From Micromonospora sp. WMMD1155 (GTDB lineage: Bacteria > Actinomycetota > Actinomycetes > Mycobacteriales > Micromonosporaceae), in NCBI RefSeq assembly GCF_029581275.1, contig NZ_CP120742.1, positions 4,836,501 through 4,900,500 of the forward strand: a DNA stretch of 64,000 nt, given 5' to 3'. How positions within the stretch are numbered: position 1 is the first letter of the stretch; every line of letters starts with the position of its first letter. Both the position numbers and the translations under genes were made by a program. A model generated the notes under the pieces. That model had not been told where the DNA came from, ran no database searches, and worked only from the letters and a program-made list of their open reading frames with translations. Below, piece after piece: positions 46,943 to 56,510 of the stretch.

Positions 46943-48346
46943 TCAGGCGTCCGGCAGTTCGCCGGTGGCGGCGAGGCGCTGGTACCAGTGGGCGCTGTCC
47001 TTCCAGGTGCGGACCTGGGTGTCGTAGTCGACCCGGATGATGCCGAACCGGCGGTCGTAGCCGTAGCCCCACTCGAAGTTGTCCAGCAGTGACCAGACGA
47101 AGTAGCCGCGTACGTCGGCGCCCTGCGCCCGGGCGTCGCCCATCGCGCCGATGTGTCGGCGCAGGTAGTCGATCCGCCGGTCGTCGTGGATCCGGCCGTC
47201 GGCCGACACCTCGTCGTCGAACGCTGCGCCGTTCTCGGTGATCATCATCGGCTGGTTCGGGTACTCGCGGTGCAGGCGCAGCAGCAGCTCGGTCAGGGCC
47301 GGCGGGTCGATGTTCCACCCCATCGCCGTGTACGGGCCGGGTTGCGGCAGGAAGTCGACGTCGTCGGCGGCGACCCACGGCGTCGAGGTCGAGGCGCCGT
47401 GCCCGTCGGCGTCGGAGCGGGCCGACACCCCGTCCCAGGCGCGGACGAGGGTGCTGGAGTAGTAGTTGACCCCGAGCACGTCCAGCGGCACCGCGATCTG
47501 CTTCTCGTCGCCGTCGTGGACGAACGACCAGTCGGTCACCGACGCGGTGTCGGCCAGCAGATCGGCCGGGTACGCCCCGTCGAGCATCGGCCCGAGGAAC
47601 GCCCGGTTGGCCAACGCGTCGATCCGGCGTACCGCGTCCTGGTCGGCGGCGGAGTCGGACGCCCCCCGGATGACGTGCAGGTTCAGCGTCACCGACAGCT
47701 CGGCGGCCGGGGCCAGCTCCCGGACCACCCGCCCGGCCAGGCCGTGCGCGAGGTTCAGGTGGTGCACGGCGGCCAGCGCCGCCGCCGGCTCGGTCCGGCC
47801 GGGCGCGTGCACGCCGGAGGCGTAGCCGAGGTACGCCGAGCACCACGGCTCGTTCAGCGTCGTCCAGGTGTGCACCCGGTCGCCCAGCGCGCCGACGATG
47901 CCCGCCGCGTACTCCTGGAAGCGCAGCGCGGTCTCCCGGGCCGCCCAGCCGCCCGCGTCCTCCAACTCCTGCGGCAGGTCCCAGTGGTACATGGTCGCCA
48001 CCGGGCGGACGCCGCGCTCCAGCAGCCCGTCCACCAGCCGGGAGTAGAAGTCGATACCCGCCTGGTTGAACCGGCCGGAGCCGCCCGGCTGCACCCGCGG
48101 CCAGGCGATGGAGAACCGGTACGCGTCGAGCCCGAGGTCGGCGATGTGTCCGAGGTCCTCGGCCCACCGGTGGTAGTGGTCGGCGGCCACGTCGCCGGTG
48201 TCGCCGTTGAGCGTCCGGCCCGGTGTGTGGCTGTAGGTGTCCCAGATCGACGGCCCGCGCCCGTCCTCGCGGGCGGCGCCCTCGATCTGGTACGCCGCCG
48301 TCGCCGACCCCCAGACGAAGCTCTCCGGGAAGTGGTGTTGCGTCAT
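46943..48346 (-). CDS. GH1 beta-glucosidase
   Basis: 467 aa, full-length family 1 glycosidase. Acid/base Glu166 in T-L-N-E-P, nucleophile Glu371 in 'ITENGA', N-terminal '[15 protein letters not shown]'. No signal peptide, so it acts in the cytoplasm on imported oligosaccharides. It is last in the sugar operon; its ATG overlaps the GH31 stop by 4 bp. Likely substrates are beta-linked di- or oligosaccharides; a partner of the GH31 enzyme in side-chain and backbone trimming. Confidence 0.95.
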   Translation of the reverse strand: MTQHHFPESFVWGSATAAYQIEGAAREDGRGPSIWDTYSHTPGRTLNGDTGDVAADHYHRWAEDLGHIADLGLDAYRFSIAWPRVQPGGSGRFNQAGIDFYSRLVDGLLERGVRPVATMYHWDLPQELEDAGGWAARETALRFQEYAAGIVGALGDRVHTWTTLNEPWCSAYLGYASGVHAPGRTEPAAALAAVHHLNLAHGLAGRVVRELAPAAELSVTLNLHVIRGASDSAADQDAVRRIDALANRAFLGPMLDGAYPADLLADTASVTDWSFVHDGDEKQIAVPLDVLGVNYYSSTLVRAWDGVSARSDADGHGASTSTPWVAADDVDFLPQPGPYTAMGWNIDPPALTELLLRLHREYPNQPMMITENGAAFDDEVSADGRIHDDRRIDYLRRHIGAMGDARAQGADVRGYFVWSLLDNFEWGYGYDRRFGIIRVDYDTQVRTWKDSAHWYQRLAATGELPDA

Positions 48347-50574
48347 CGTTCAGTCCCCTGGATCTCGCAGATGTAGCCCGTCGAGGCACCGGCGACCAGT
48401 GCGGCACTGGCCGTCCCGTCCTCGTAGCGCACGTCGAACTCGGCGCCCGGCCCGTGCCCGGGTGACGGTACCCGTACCCGGGTCCGCTGCCCCTCGCCCG
48501 GTGCGTACAGCCGTAGCCGCACGTCGTCGGCCCACTCGTAGTCCGGTCGGTCGTCGCGTGCGCCGAACGGGATGACGGCGCCGGGCCGGGCCAGCACGGG
48601 CAGGCTGTCGAAGGCGTGCTTCTCGGTGACCCACGCCGGGCCGGTGACCTGCGCGCCGCTGACCAGGTGCGTCCAGGTACCGGCCGGCACGTAGTAGGTG
48701 ACGTCGCCGTCGGCGCTGAGCACCGGGGCGACCAGCACGTCGGGGCCGAGCATGTACTGCCGGTCCAGGTACGCGGTGGCCGGGTCGTCCGGGAACTCCA
48801 CGAACATCGGCCGCATCATCGGCGTACCGTCGCGGTGTGCCTCCTGGGCGGCGGCCGCCAGGTACGGCATCAGGCGGAGTTTGAGCTGGGTGAAGTGCCG
48901 CAGCACGTCGACGGCCTCGTCGTCGAACGCCCACGGCACCCGGTACGACCCCGAGCCGTGCAGCCGCGAGTGCGAGGAGAGCAACCCGAAGGCGACCCAC
49001 CGCTTGAACACCACCGGATCGGGGGTGCCCTCGAAGCCGCCGATGTCGTGGCTCCAGTAACCGAAGCCGGACGACGCCAGCGACAGCCCGCCGCGCAGCG
49101 ACTCGGCCATCGCGGCGAACGTCGCCTCGCAGTCGCCGCCCCAGTGCACCGGGAACTGCTGCCCACCGGTCGTGGCCGAGCGGGCGAACAGCACCGCCTC
49201 ACCCTTGCCCCGCTCCGCCTCCAGCAGCTCGAAGACCGCCTTGTTGTAGAGGTAGGAGTAGTAGTTGTGCATCCGCTGCGGGTCCGAACCGTCGTGCCAC
49301 ACCACGTCGGTCGGGATGCGCTCGCCGAAGTCGGTCTTGAAGCAGTCGACGCCCATGTCGAGCAGCACCTTGAGCTTGCCGGTGAACCAGCGGACCGCGT
49401 CCGGGTTGGTGAAGTCGACCAGCGCCATCCCGGCCTGCCACTTGTCCCACTGCCAGACCGACCCGTCGGGCCTGCGGACCAGATAGCCGGCCTGCCGCCC
49501 CTCCTCGAAGAGGTAGGAACGCTGCGCGATGTACGGGTTGATCCAGACGCACACCTTCAGGTCGCGCTCGCGCAGCCGGCGCAGCATCCCCTCCGGGTCC
49601 GGGAACGTCGCCGGGTCCCAGATGAAGTCGACCCAGTGGAACTGGCGCATCCAGAAGCAGTCGAAGTGGAACACCGACAGCGGCAGCCCGCGCTCGGCCA
49701 TCCCGTCGACGAACTCGGTGACCGTCTTCTCGTCGTACGAGGTGGTGAAGGAGGTCGACAGCCACAACCCGTACGACCAGGCGGGGATGCGGGCCGGGCG
49801 GCCGGTGAGCGCCGTGTAGCGACGCAGCACGTCCTTCGGGGTGGGCCCGTCGATCACGTAGTAGGTGAGCGACTGCCCCTCGACGCTGAACTGGGTCTGC
49901 GTGACGATCTCGGAGCCGACCTCGAACGACACGTGCTCCGGGTGGTCCACGAACACCCCGTAGCCGGCGCTGCTGAGGTAGAACGGCACGTTCTTGTAAG
50001 CCTGGTCGCTGGCGGTGCCGCCGTCGGCGTTCCAGATGTCGACGGTCTGCCCGTTCTTCACGAACGGGCCGAAGCGCTCGCCCAACCCGTACACCGTCTC
50101 GCCGACACCCAACGCGAGCCGCTCGTGTACGTGCTGCCGGCCCTCGGCGTCGGTGACCAGGCCGACGCTGCGTTCGGTGGACGCGGTGAGCAGCCGGTCA
50201 CCGTGCCGGAAGTCGACCCGCCACCCGTCGACGAGCGCGACCCGCGCGGTCAGCTCACCGGTGGTCAGCGTCGCGCTGAGCCCGCTGACGTCGACGGCGA
50301 CCGGATGCGTGTCGTCGGTGCTCAGCCCGAAGTGCGGCTCCCGGGGCAGCCCGCCCGTGTGGTGGGCGATGGTCACCCCGACGACGCCGGGGGCGGGGGA
50401 GAAGAACCGGACGGTGACCAGGGGCCGGTTGAGGGTGTCGCCGCGTCCGGTGATCCGGCCGGTCGGTGCGAAGACGGTGAACCCGCGCTCATCCGGTTCG
50501 ACCGACTCGACCGTGCCGGGGCGCAGGACGCTGACACCGGGGCGCAGTTGCCAGTACCCGTCGGTGAACTTCAC
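48343..50574 (-). CDS. GH31 alpha-xylosidase/alpha-glucosidase (YicI-like)
   Basis: 743 aa. Nucleophile Asp415 in 'FKTDFGE', acid/base Asp481 in 'WGGDCEATF', and '[14 protein letters not shown]'. This combination and length match YicI-type alpha-xylosidases more than ordinary alpha-glucosidases. It would remove alpha-linked xylose from imported xyloglucan-type oligosaccharides. GTG 50574 has AGGAG 7 nt upstream and overlaps the upstream permease stop (GTGA), so the frame upstream of 50574 is not part of this protein. Cytoplasmic. Substrate inferred from family and the GH1 neighbour. Confidence 0.9.
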   Translation of the reverse strand: MKFTDGYWQLRPGVSVLRPGTVESVEPDERGFTVFAPTGRITGRGDTLNRPLVTVRFFSPAPGVVGVTIAHHTGGLPREPHFGLSTDDTHPVAVDVSGLSATLTTGELTARVALVDGWRVDFRHGDRLLTASTERSVGLVTDAEGRQHVHERLALGVGETVYGLGERFGPFVKNGQTVDIWNADGGTASDQAYKNVPFYLSSAGYGVFVDHPEHVSFEVGSEIVTQTQFSVEGQSLTYYVIDGPTPKDVLRRYTALTGRPARIPAWSYGLWLSTSFTTSYDEKTVTEFVDGMAERGLPLSVFHFDCFWMRQFHWVDFIWDPATFPDPEGMLRRLRERDLKVCVWINPYIAQRSYLFEEGRQAGYLVRRPDGSVWQWDKWQAGMALVDFTNPDAVRWFTGKLKVLLDMGVDCFKTDFGERIPTDVVWHDGSDPQRMHNYYSYLYNKAVFELLEAERGKGEAVLFARSATTGGQQFPVHWGGDCEATFAAMAESLRGGLSLASSGFGYWSHDIGGFEGTPDPVVFKRWVAFGLLSSHSRLHGSGSYRVPWAFDDEAVDVLRHFTQLKLRLMPYLAAAAQEAHRDGTPMMRPMFVEFPDDPATAYLDRQYMLGPDVLVAPVLSADGDVTYYVPAGTWTHLVSGAQVTGPAWVTEKHAFDSLPVLARPGAVIPFGARDDRPDYEWADDVRLRLYAPGEGQRTRVRVPSPGHGPGAEFDVRYEDGTASAALVAGASTGYICEIQGTER

Positions 50575-51446
50575 TTCTCGGCTCCTGCCGTGATGCCGCG
50601 CGCCAGAGTGCGCTGGAAGATGAGGAAGAAGAGGACGGCCGGCACCAGGCTGATCAGCGAGCCGGCGTTGGTGGTCGGAGCGTCCATCAGCCGGTCGCCC
50701 TGCAACGACGCGAGCGCGACCGGGATGGTCTGCGTCTGGTTGTCGATGAGCATGACCAGCGGGATGAGGAACTCGTTCCACGTCCAGATGAAGAAGAAGA
50801 TGAGCAGCACCGCGAGGGTGGGCCGCAGGTTGGGGAAGACCACCCGCCACAGCACCGTCCACTTGCCGGCGCCGTCCAGCGCGGCGGCTTCGAGCAGCGA
50901 GCGCGGGAACGTGCCCAGCACCGAGGCGAGCAGGTAGGTGCCGAACGCGCTCTGGATCACGGTGAAGATGATGATCACCGCGAGTCGGGTGTTGTAGAGC
51001 CCGACCGCCTTGGCCACGTAGTACAGCGGGTAGATCAGCGCCTCCTGCGGCAGCATGTTGGCCAGCAGGAAGAGACCGACGATCCAGAGCCGGCCACGGA
51101 CCCGGCCGATACCCAGGGCGTACGCGTTGAGCAGCGACACGGCGACGCCGAGTACCGCCACGGAGCCGGCGATGAGCGCCGAGTTCCACAGTTTGAGCGG
51201 GAAGTCGACGGCGGTCCAGTAGGTCCGCAGACCCTTGGTGTAGAACTCCGTCGGCCAGCTCAACGGCCCGGCCGACGAGTAGTCACCGGGCGACTTGAAC
51301 GCGTTGAGCAGCATGAACGCGAACGGCACCAGCATGACCAGCGCGCCGAGGGTGACCAGGGCGAGCACCACCCAGCGACTCGCGCCGCGGTGGTGCCGGT
51401 CGCGGACGGGGCGGCCCGCCGGGGCTTTGGTGATCATGATGGCCAT
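50571..51446 (-). CDS. MalG-type ABC sugar permease
   Basis: 291 aa, six helices, EAA loop 'SLLEAAALDGAGKWTVLWRVVFPNLRP'. It forms a channel with the upstream MalF-type permease. It overlaps the GH31 gene by 4 bp and lies 1 bp after its partner's stop codon. The C-terminal '[16 protein letters not shown]' is typical. Confidence 0.93.
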   Translation of the reverse strand: MAIMITKAPAGRPVRDRHHRGASRWVVLALVTLGALVMLVPFAFMLLNAFKSPGDYSSAGPLSWPTEFYTKGLRTYWTAVDFPLKLWNSALIAGSVAVLGVAVSLLNAYALGIGRVRGRLWIVGLFLLANMLPQEALIYPLYYVAKAVGLYNTRLAVIIIFTVIQSAFGTYLLASVLGTFPRSLLEAAALDGAGKWTVLWRVVFPNLRPTLAVLLIFFFIWTWNEFLIPLVMLIDNQTQTIPVALASLQGDRLMDAPTTNAGSLISLVPAVLFFLIFQRTLARGITAGAEK

Positions 51447-51447
51447 C

Positions 51448-52416
51448 TCAGACCCCCCGGTCCCGGCGTTCGCTGCGAGCCTGCATCCAGATGAAGACCA
51501 CGGCCACCACGATGATGATCAGCGTCAGCACCGTGGAGATCGCCGAGCCGTAGCCGACCTGGAGCTTCTTGAAGAACGTGTAGTACGCGAAGTAGGACGG
51601 CACGTTCGTGGCGTTCTCCGGGCCGCCCCGGGTCAGGGCGAAGATCGGCCCGAACACCTTCAGCGCGGCGATGGTGCAGGTCAGCGCCACCACGAAGGTC
51701 TCCGGCCGGATCTGCGGGAGGGTGATCGCCCGGAACCGGTGCAGCCAGTTCGCGCCGTCGACCTCGGCCGCCTCGTACAGCTCGGGGTCGACCCGTTGCA
51801 GCGCCGCCATGAAGACGACCACCGGGTAGCCGATCTGCACCCAGATCATCACCGCCATCACGGCCGGGAGGGCCGTGTCCGGGTCGCCGAGCCAGTCGTG
51901 GCGTAACGCGCCGAGACCCACCGCGTCGAGCAGGCTGTTGAACGCGCCGTCCGGGCGGAGGATCCAACCCCAGACGATGCCCGCCACCACCACGGGCAGC
52001 ACCTGCGGCAGGTAGAACGCGGCCCGCAGCGCGGCGGCGGTGCGGGGCTTGAACCGGCGGCCGATGACGTCGAAGAGCACCGCCGCGAGCAGCAGCCCGA
52101 GCACCGTGGGCACCACCACCATCGCGACGATCATCGCGACGGTGTTGCGGAACGACGCCCAGAACACCTCGTCCTGGAACAGCTGCCGGTAGTTGTCCAG
52201 GCCGACCCACCGGGGGTCGCCGACACCCGACCACTTGGTCAGCGACAGGTAGACCGTGCCGACCAGCGGTGCGCCGATGACCAGGACGAAGAGCGCCGCT
52301 CCGGGGAGCAGATAGAGCCAGTACGCCGCGTCGCGTCCGCGTCGTCGGCGGCTGGGCGCGGGCGGGGTGGTCGTCGCGGCCGGTGGTGTGGCGGCGACGG
52401 TCTCGGAGACTGCCAT
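51448..52416 (-). CDS. MalF-type ABC sugar permease
   Basis: 322 aa, six helices after a ~35-residue Pro/Thr-rich tail, EAA loop 'ELYEAAEVDGANWLHRFRAITLPQIRP'. ATG 52416 was chosen because AAGGA lies about 7 nt upstream; the frame continues to 52488 through the intergenic gap without homologous residues. No ATPase in the operon. Confidence 0.93.
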   Translation of the reverse strand: MAVSETVAATPPAATTTPPAPSRRRRGRDAAYWLYLLPGAALFVLVIGAPLVGTVYLSLTKWSGVGDPRWVGLDNYRQLFQDEVFWASFRNTVAMIVAMVVVPTVLGLLLAAVLFDVIGRRFKPRTAAALRAAFYLPQVLPVVVAGIVWGWILRPDGAFNSLLDAVGLGALRHDWLGDPDTALPAVMAVMIWVQIGYPVVVFMAALQRVDPELYEAAEVDGANWLHRFRAITLPQIRPETFVVALTCTIAALKVFGPIFALTRGGPENATNVPSYFAYYTFFKKLQVGYGSAISTVLTLIIIVVAVVFIWMQARSERRDRGV

Positions 52417-52484
52417 GGAAGATCCTTCCCCGGCGGGGCGGGCGGGCGCGTCGGTGGTGCCGCGCACGCCCGCCGCTCGCCGTG

Positions 52485-53789
52485 TCACTTGCCGGTGATC
52501 TCCTTGACGCCATCGGCGTACGGCTTGGCGATCGTGTCGAGAACCTGGTCAGGCGACTTCGAACCGTTGATCAGGGCCTGGAAGCCGGAGACCAGCACGT
52601 CGTAGTAGCCGGGGACCGGCCAGTCCGGGTAGAAGGCGAGCCCGTCGGACTTGCTGACCGTGTTGAAGTCCTCGATCAGCTTGCGGTCCTTCGGGTCGGT
52701 GATCTTCGACGCGTCGGCGGCGACCGGGACACCACCGTTGTTGCCGATCAGGTCCTGGACCTCCGGACGCAGGGTGATGTCGATGAAGTCGTACGCCAGG
52801 CTCTTGGCCTTGCTGTTCTCCGGGACGACCCAGAGGTTGCCGGAGGAGCCGGCCTGCAGCGTGTTGCCCGGGAAGAGGAAGGTGTCCCAGTCGGCCTTCA
52901 TCTCGGTCTTGAACCGGCCGTACCACCAGCTGCCCGAGACGATCATCGGAACCTTGCCGGCGATGAAGGCGGTGCCCATGTCCTCGGCCTTGAGGCTGGC
53001 CGAGTCCTTGGCGACGTAGCCCTTTCGCACCCAGTCGGCGAAGGTCTCCGCGCCGTACCTCAGCGGGTCGGCCTTGAAGTCGACCGGGTTCTTGTAGAGC
53101 TGGTAGTCGTCGACGAACCGCCGGTCGCCCTTGGAGAGGGCCAGCTGGTAGAACAGCTGCCCGGCCGGGTACTCGGCACCGGCCATGCCCAACGGGGTGA
53201 CGCCCTTGCCGACGAAGGTGTCCATCGCGGCGGTCATCTCGGCCATGCTGGTCGGGACCGCGACGCCGTTGGCCTGGAACAGGTCCTTGTTGTAGTAGAC
53301 GGTGACGTACTCGCCGTAGTTCGGGACGCCGAACCACTTGCCCGAGCCCATCACGCCCTTGTCGCTGTAGCGGGCGGTGGTCTGCAGGCTGGGGCTGAGC
53401 TTGCCGGCCCACCCGCGTTTGTCCGCCTCGGCGCTCAGGTCGGTGAGCAGACCCTGGGAGGAGAGCAGACCGGCCGTCGCGTTGCCCTTGTTGTACTCCA
53501 TGATGTCCGGGCCCTCGGACGAGTTGATGATCATGCCGGCGTTCTGCTGGATCTGCTCGAACGCCTTGCGCTCGAAGCGCACCTCGACACCCGGATGTTC
53601 GGACTTGAAGATCTCGATCGCCTTGTCCCAGCCGACCCCCATCGCGCTGTTCTCGCTCTCGTAGTGCCAGAGCTTGAGGACCTTCGCGTCGCTGTCGTCC
53701 GCGTCGTCACCACCACCGCAGGCGGCCACGGTGGTCGTCGCCGTCGCCGCCAGGGCGAGCGCGGCGACGAGCCGGTGGAATCGCTGCAT
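52485..53789 (-). CDS. Sugar-binding lipoprotein of the alpha-glycoside importer
   Basis: 434 aa. Lipobox A-A-C with C24, preceded by a Thr/Ala-rich signal. Family 1 solute-binding protein ('VLKLWHYESENSAMGVGWDKAIEIFKSEHPGV', 'GPDIMEYNKGNATAGLLSSQGLL', 'MIVSGSWWYGRF', 'NLWVVPENSKAKSLAYDFI'). It presents the oligosaccharide to the two permeases. ATG 53789 has GAGGAGG six nt upstream. Followed by a 68-bp gap before the permease genes, enough for an attenuating structure though none stands out. Confidence 0.92.
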   Translation of the reverse strand: MQRFHRLVAALALAATATTTVAACGGGDDADDSDAKVLKLWHYESENSAMGVGWDKAIEIFKSEHPGVEVRFERKAFEQIQQNAGMIINSSEGPDIMEYNKGNATAGLLSSQGLLTDLSAEADKRGWAGKLSPSLQTTARYSDKGVMGSGKWFGVPNYGEYVTVYYNKDLFQANGVAVPTSMAEMTAAMDTFVGKGVTPLGMAGAEYPAGQLFYQLALSKGDRRFVDDYQLYKNPVDFKADPLRYGAETFADWVRKGYVAKDSASLKAEDMGTAFIAGKVPMIVSGSWWYGRFKTEMKADWDTFLFPGNTLQAGSSGNLWVVPENSKAKSLAYDFIDITLRPEVQDLIGNNGGVPVAADASKITDPKDRKLIEDFNTVSKSDGLAFYPDWPVPGYYDVLVSGFQALINGSKSPDQVLDTIAKPYADGVKEITGK

Positions 53790-53830
53790 TAGCATCCTCC
53801 TCGTTGAGTATCTAGCCGGTACTTCACGAG

Positions 53831-53862
53831 GCCCGTCGTCGCGTTGCAGCGCGGCGGCGGGC
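53831..53862. terminator. Hairpin after lacI
   Basis: Inverted repeat 53831-53843 with 53850-53862, 11 of 13 positions matching, immediately after the lacI stop. It would separate lacI from the operon. The two mismatches make it only moderate. Confidence 0.45.
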
Positions 53863-53865
53863 CGT

Positions 53866-54945
53866 TTACTGATCAGCCCCCACTGGTGGGCGGCTTCGTG
53901 GGCGGCGGCTTCGTGGCGCGGCGGTCGACCCCCGGACCTCCAACACGCAGGGCAGCAGTTGCTGGTGGTGCTCGACGGCCGAGCCGTCCGTCTGGCGCTC
54001 GGCGGGGCCGTCCACATGGCGCACCAACGCCTCGATCGCCATCCGACCGAGCGCCGACCCCGGCGACGTCATCGCGGTCAGCGCCGGGGTGGCCAGTTCG
54101 GCCACCTGCGGCGAGGTGACCATCGAGACGACCGAGACGTCGCCGGGCACCGACAACCCACGGCCGGTCAGCTCACCGAGGATGCCGAAGATCGCGGTCT
54201 CGTTCATGGCCAGCACGGCGGTCAGCTCCGGCGCCTGCGCGAACGCGTCGGCCAACGCGGCCCGCCCGCCCGCCGCGCTGTCTTCGGCCGCGATCATCAC
54301 CGGGTCGAGGCCGTGTGCGGTCATCGCCGCGACGAAGGCATCCCGGGTACGCAACGCGGGCCCGTAACCGCTGGCCAGGGTCGCGGCCGAGTGGTTGACG
54401 TAGACGATCCGCCGGTGCCCCAGGTCGACCAGGTGCGCGACGGCCTCCCGCACGGTCTGGTCGAAGTCGATGTCGACGTAGGAGAGGGTGCTCGTGTCGG
54501 CGGTGCGGCCGATCAACACCAGCGGAACCCCGGTCTCCTGGAGCACGGTGACCCGCTCGTCGACCAGTTGGACCTCCATCAGCACGACCCCGTCGAGCAT
54601 CCGCTGACTGGCCAGCCGCCGCAGGTCGTCGAGGTCACCGCCGCCGACCGGGGAGAGCACCAGGTGGTAGCCGGCGTCGCTGGCCGCCGCGGCGGCACCG
54701 GTGACGAAAGCCGTCTCGGTGGCGCCGAGCCCGCGCTCGTCCATCGGCATCAGCAGACCGAGGACCCGGCTCCGCCGGCTGGCCAGGCCGCGCGCCAGCG
54801 CGTTGGGCTGGTAGTCCAGCTCCGCCATCGCGGCGAGCACCTTGTCGCGGGTGGCCTGCGAGATGGGCCGGGTGCCGGTGAGCACGTACGAGACGGTGCT
54901 GACCGAGACCTGCGCGAGGCGGGCGACATCGTGCATGGTGGCCAT
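53866..54945 (-). CDS. LacI-family transcriptional regulator
   Basis: 359 aa. Helix-turn-helix at the N-terminus ('TMHDVARLAQVSVSTVSYVLTG') with the hinge 'YQPNALARGLASRRS', then a periplasmic-binding-like ligand domain. The ATG at 54945 has GGGAGGTG 6 nt upstream; the frame extends 14 codons more without support. It controls the downstream import and glycosidase genes; the ligand is probably the imported oligosaccharide. A matching operator sits 46 bp upstream of its start, so it is probably autoregulated. The C-terminal ~25 residues are Arg/Pro-rich, beyond the usual fold. Confidence 0.94.
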   Translation of the reverse strand: MATMHDVARLAQVSVSTVSYVLTGTRPISQATRDKVLAAMAELDYQPNALARGLASRRSRVLGLLMPMDERGLGATETAFVTGAAAAASDAGYHLVLSPVGGGDLDDLRRLASQRMLDGVVLMEVQLVDERVTVLQETGVPLVLIGRTADTSTLSYVDIDFDQTVREAVAHLVDLGHRRIVYVNHSAATLASGYGPALRTRDAFVAAMTAHGLDPVMIAAEDSAAGGRAALADAFAQAPELTAVLAMNETAIFGILGELTGRGLSVPGDVSVVSMVTSPQVAELATPALTAMTSPGSALGRMAIEALVRHVDGPAERQTDGSAVEHHQQLLPCVLEVRGSTAAPRSRRPRSRPPVGADQ

Positions 54946-54990
54946 CCGCGCACCTCCCTGGGCCAGGCGTGGGATCGCTCCCGACACGGC

Positions 54991-55052
54991 GTCGAAGCGT
55001 TTCGACTAAGCGGTTCGACAGGACGCTAGGCCACCTGTTACGGAGACGTCAA
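54991..55052 (-). promoter_or_regulatory. lacI promoter and LacI-type operator
   Basis: On the minus strand, TTGACG (55047-55052), an 18-bp spacer and TAGCGT (55023-55028) form the promoter. The near-perfect palindrome GTCGAAGCGTTTCGAC (54991-55006) contains CGAA-N4-TTCG, typical of LacI-family operators, and a weaker half follows at 55007-55020. Binding there would block elongation at the promoter. Confidence 0.7.
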
Positions 55053-55218
55053 TAGGAGATGTCGAAAAGAATGCGGCCCGCCGCTGGCACCCCGCGCCGC
55101 GCCACCCCGCCCCGCGCCCCGCCCCGCGCCCCGCCCCGCCCCACCCCGCGCGGCGCCGACCCGGCTGCGAGGCGCGAGGCGCGAGGCGCGAGGCGCGCAG
55201 GCACGGTGCTCGCAGGCA

Positions 55219-55278
55219 GCAACATCCGGGATGTTGCTGTCTCCCGCACGCCGGAGGCAGCAACATCCCGGATGTTGC
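55219..55278. repeat. Pair of inverted palindromic elements
   Basis: GCAACATCCGGGATGTTGC at 55219-55237 and its reverse complement at 55260-55278. Each is itself nearly palindromic. They lie between the amidohydrolase stop and lacI, in the middle of GC-rich low-complexity DNA. Possible terminator or dispersed repeat. Confidence 0.88.
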
Positions 55279-55325
55279 GCGGATCTTCCTCGCCTGTCGC
55301 CCAGCGCGGGTGCGGGGCGCGGGGC

Positions 55326-55440
55326 GGTGGGGCGCGGCGGCGCGGGGCGGTGGGGCGCGGCGGCGCGGGGCGGTGGGGCGCGGCGGCGCGGGGCGGTGGG
55401 GCGCGGCGGCGCGGGGCGGTGGGGCGCGGCGGCGCGGGGC
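55326..55440. repeat. 23-bp GC-rich minisatellite, five perfect copies
   Basis: Five consecutive copies of GGTGGGGCGCGGCGGCGCGG plus GGC start at 55326, 55349, 55372, 55395 and 55418. Apparent long ORFs across it are an artefact of the missing stop codons. The sequence is not coding by any protein feature I can see. Confidence 0.97.
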
Positions 55441-55506
55441 GCGGCAGGGCGCGGGGCAGCGCGGGGCGGGGCAGGGCGCCTGCGCGCCAGGGCGCAGGGC
55501 GCGGCA

Positions 55507-55601
55507 GGGCGGGGCGCGGCGGGGCGGGGTGCGGCGGGGCGGGGCGCGGCGGGGCGGGGTGCGGCGCGGCGGGGCGGGGCGCGGCGGGGCGGGGCGGGAG
55601 G
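55507..55601. repeat. Second GC-rich low-complexity repeat
   Basis: About seven imperfect 13-14-bp units of the type GCGGCGGGGCGGGG(C/T), ending at the amidohydrolase stop codon. On the minus strand this C-rich DNA is transcribed just after that gene, so it may act as its terminator; on the plus strand the G-runs could form G-quadruplexes. Confidence 0.85.
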
Positions 55602-56510
55602 TCAGGGCAGGTTGAACAGCGCGGCGGCGTTGTCCCAGCAGACCGCGCGCAGCCAGTCGTCGCCCAGGTCGAGTCGCGCCAGGCCGGTCAGTTGGTCGGC
55701 GTACGGGTAGGGGATGTTGGGGAAGTCGCTGCCCAGCAGCACCTTGCCGGCCAGCCCCAACTCACGCAACCTGGGCCGTTCCTCGGCGGGGAAGGGAACG
55801 ACCTGCTCGAAGAACGGCGTGAGGGCCATCGTGGTGTCCAACCGAACCCGCTCGTACGTCTCGGCGAGGTCCAGGAAGGCCCGGTAGTCCGGGGCGCCGA
55901 GGTGTGCGACCACCGCGCTCAGCCGGGGGTGGCGGGCGAGCAGTGCGGTGAACGGGTCCGGGCCGGTGTGCGCGGTCCCCACCGGGGCGTGCCCGGCGTG
56001 CACCACGACCGGTACGCCCGCGTCGGACAGCGTCCCCCACACCTGGTCCAGTGCGGGGTCGGTGGGCGAGAAGCCGCCGACCTGCAGGTGCACCTTGAAC
56101 AGTCGGGCCCCGTCGGTCAGGGCCGCCTCCACGTACTCGGCGACGTCCGGTTCGGGGAAGAAGGTGGCCGAGGGGAGGCAACCCGGGGTGGTGCGGGCGA
56201 AGTCCAGCGTCCACCGGTTGAGGTCTGCCGCCATGGCCGGCCGGTGCGCGTACGCCAACGCGCTGAACGCCCGCACCCCGAGGCGGCGCAGGTGCGCGAC
56301 CCGCTCGGCGTCGCTCCACCGGTAGCGGATCGGCCACTCGATGCCGACCAGCGGCCCGGCCGCGTCGAAGTACTCCCAGATGCGGCGCAGCAGGCGCGGC
56401 GGCAGGAAGTGCACGTGCACGTCGGCGAGACCGGGCAGGCCGAGCGCGCGCCAGAACTCGGGCACGCGCTCGTCCTCGGCCGGTGGCAGCTCCGCCGCCG
56501 GGTCGGTCAT
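55602..56510 (-). CDS. Amidohydrolase-2 family (TIM-barrel) hydrolase
   Basis: 302 aa. Metal ligands are visible: H-x-H in 'LADVHVHFLP' near the start, a strand His in 'VVVHAGHAP', another in 'VVAHLGAPDY' and the Asp in 'LLGSDFPN' near the C-terminus. It resembles gamma-resorcylate/ACMS decarboxylase-like amidohydrolases; the reaction cannot be assigned. Its ATG overlaps the stop of the upstream membrane gene (ATGA), so they are coupled. The stop abuts the GC repeat. Confidence 0.88.
   Translation of the reverse strand: MTDPAAELPPAEDERVPEFWRALGLPGLADVHVHFLPPRLLRRIWEYFDAAGPLVGIEWPIRYRWSDAERVAHLRRLGVRAFSALAYAHRPAMAADLNRWTLDFARTTPGCLPSATFFPEPDVAEYVEAALTDGARLFKVHLQVGGFSPTDPALDQVWGTLSDAGVPVVVHAGHAPVGTAHTGPDPFTALLARHPRLSAVVAHLGAPDYRAFLDLAETYERVRLDTTMALTPFFEQVVPFPAEERPRLRELGLAGKVLLGSDFPNIPYPYADQLTGLARLDLGDDWLRAVCWDNAAALFNLP

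Noticed and set aside
55059..55601. Long open frames through the GC repeats
   Set aside because: Lack of stops comes from base composition; products are Gly/Arg/Ala low complexity.
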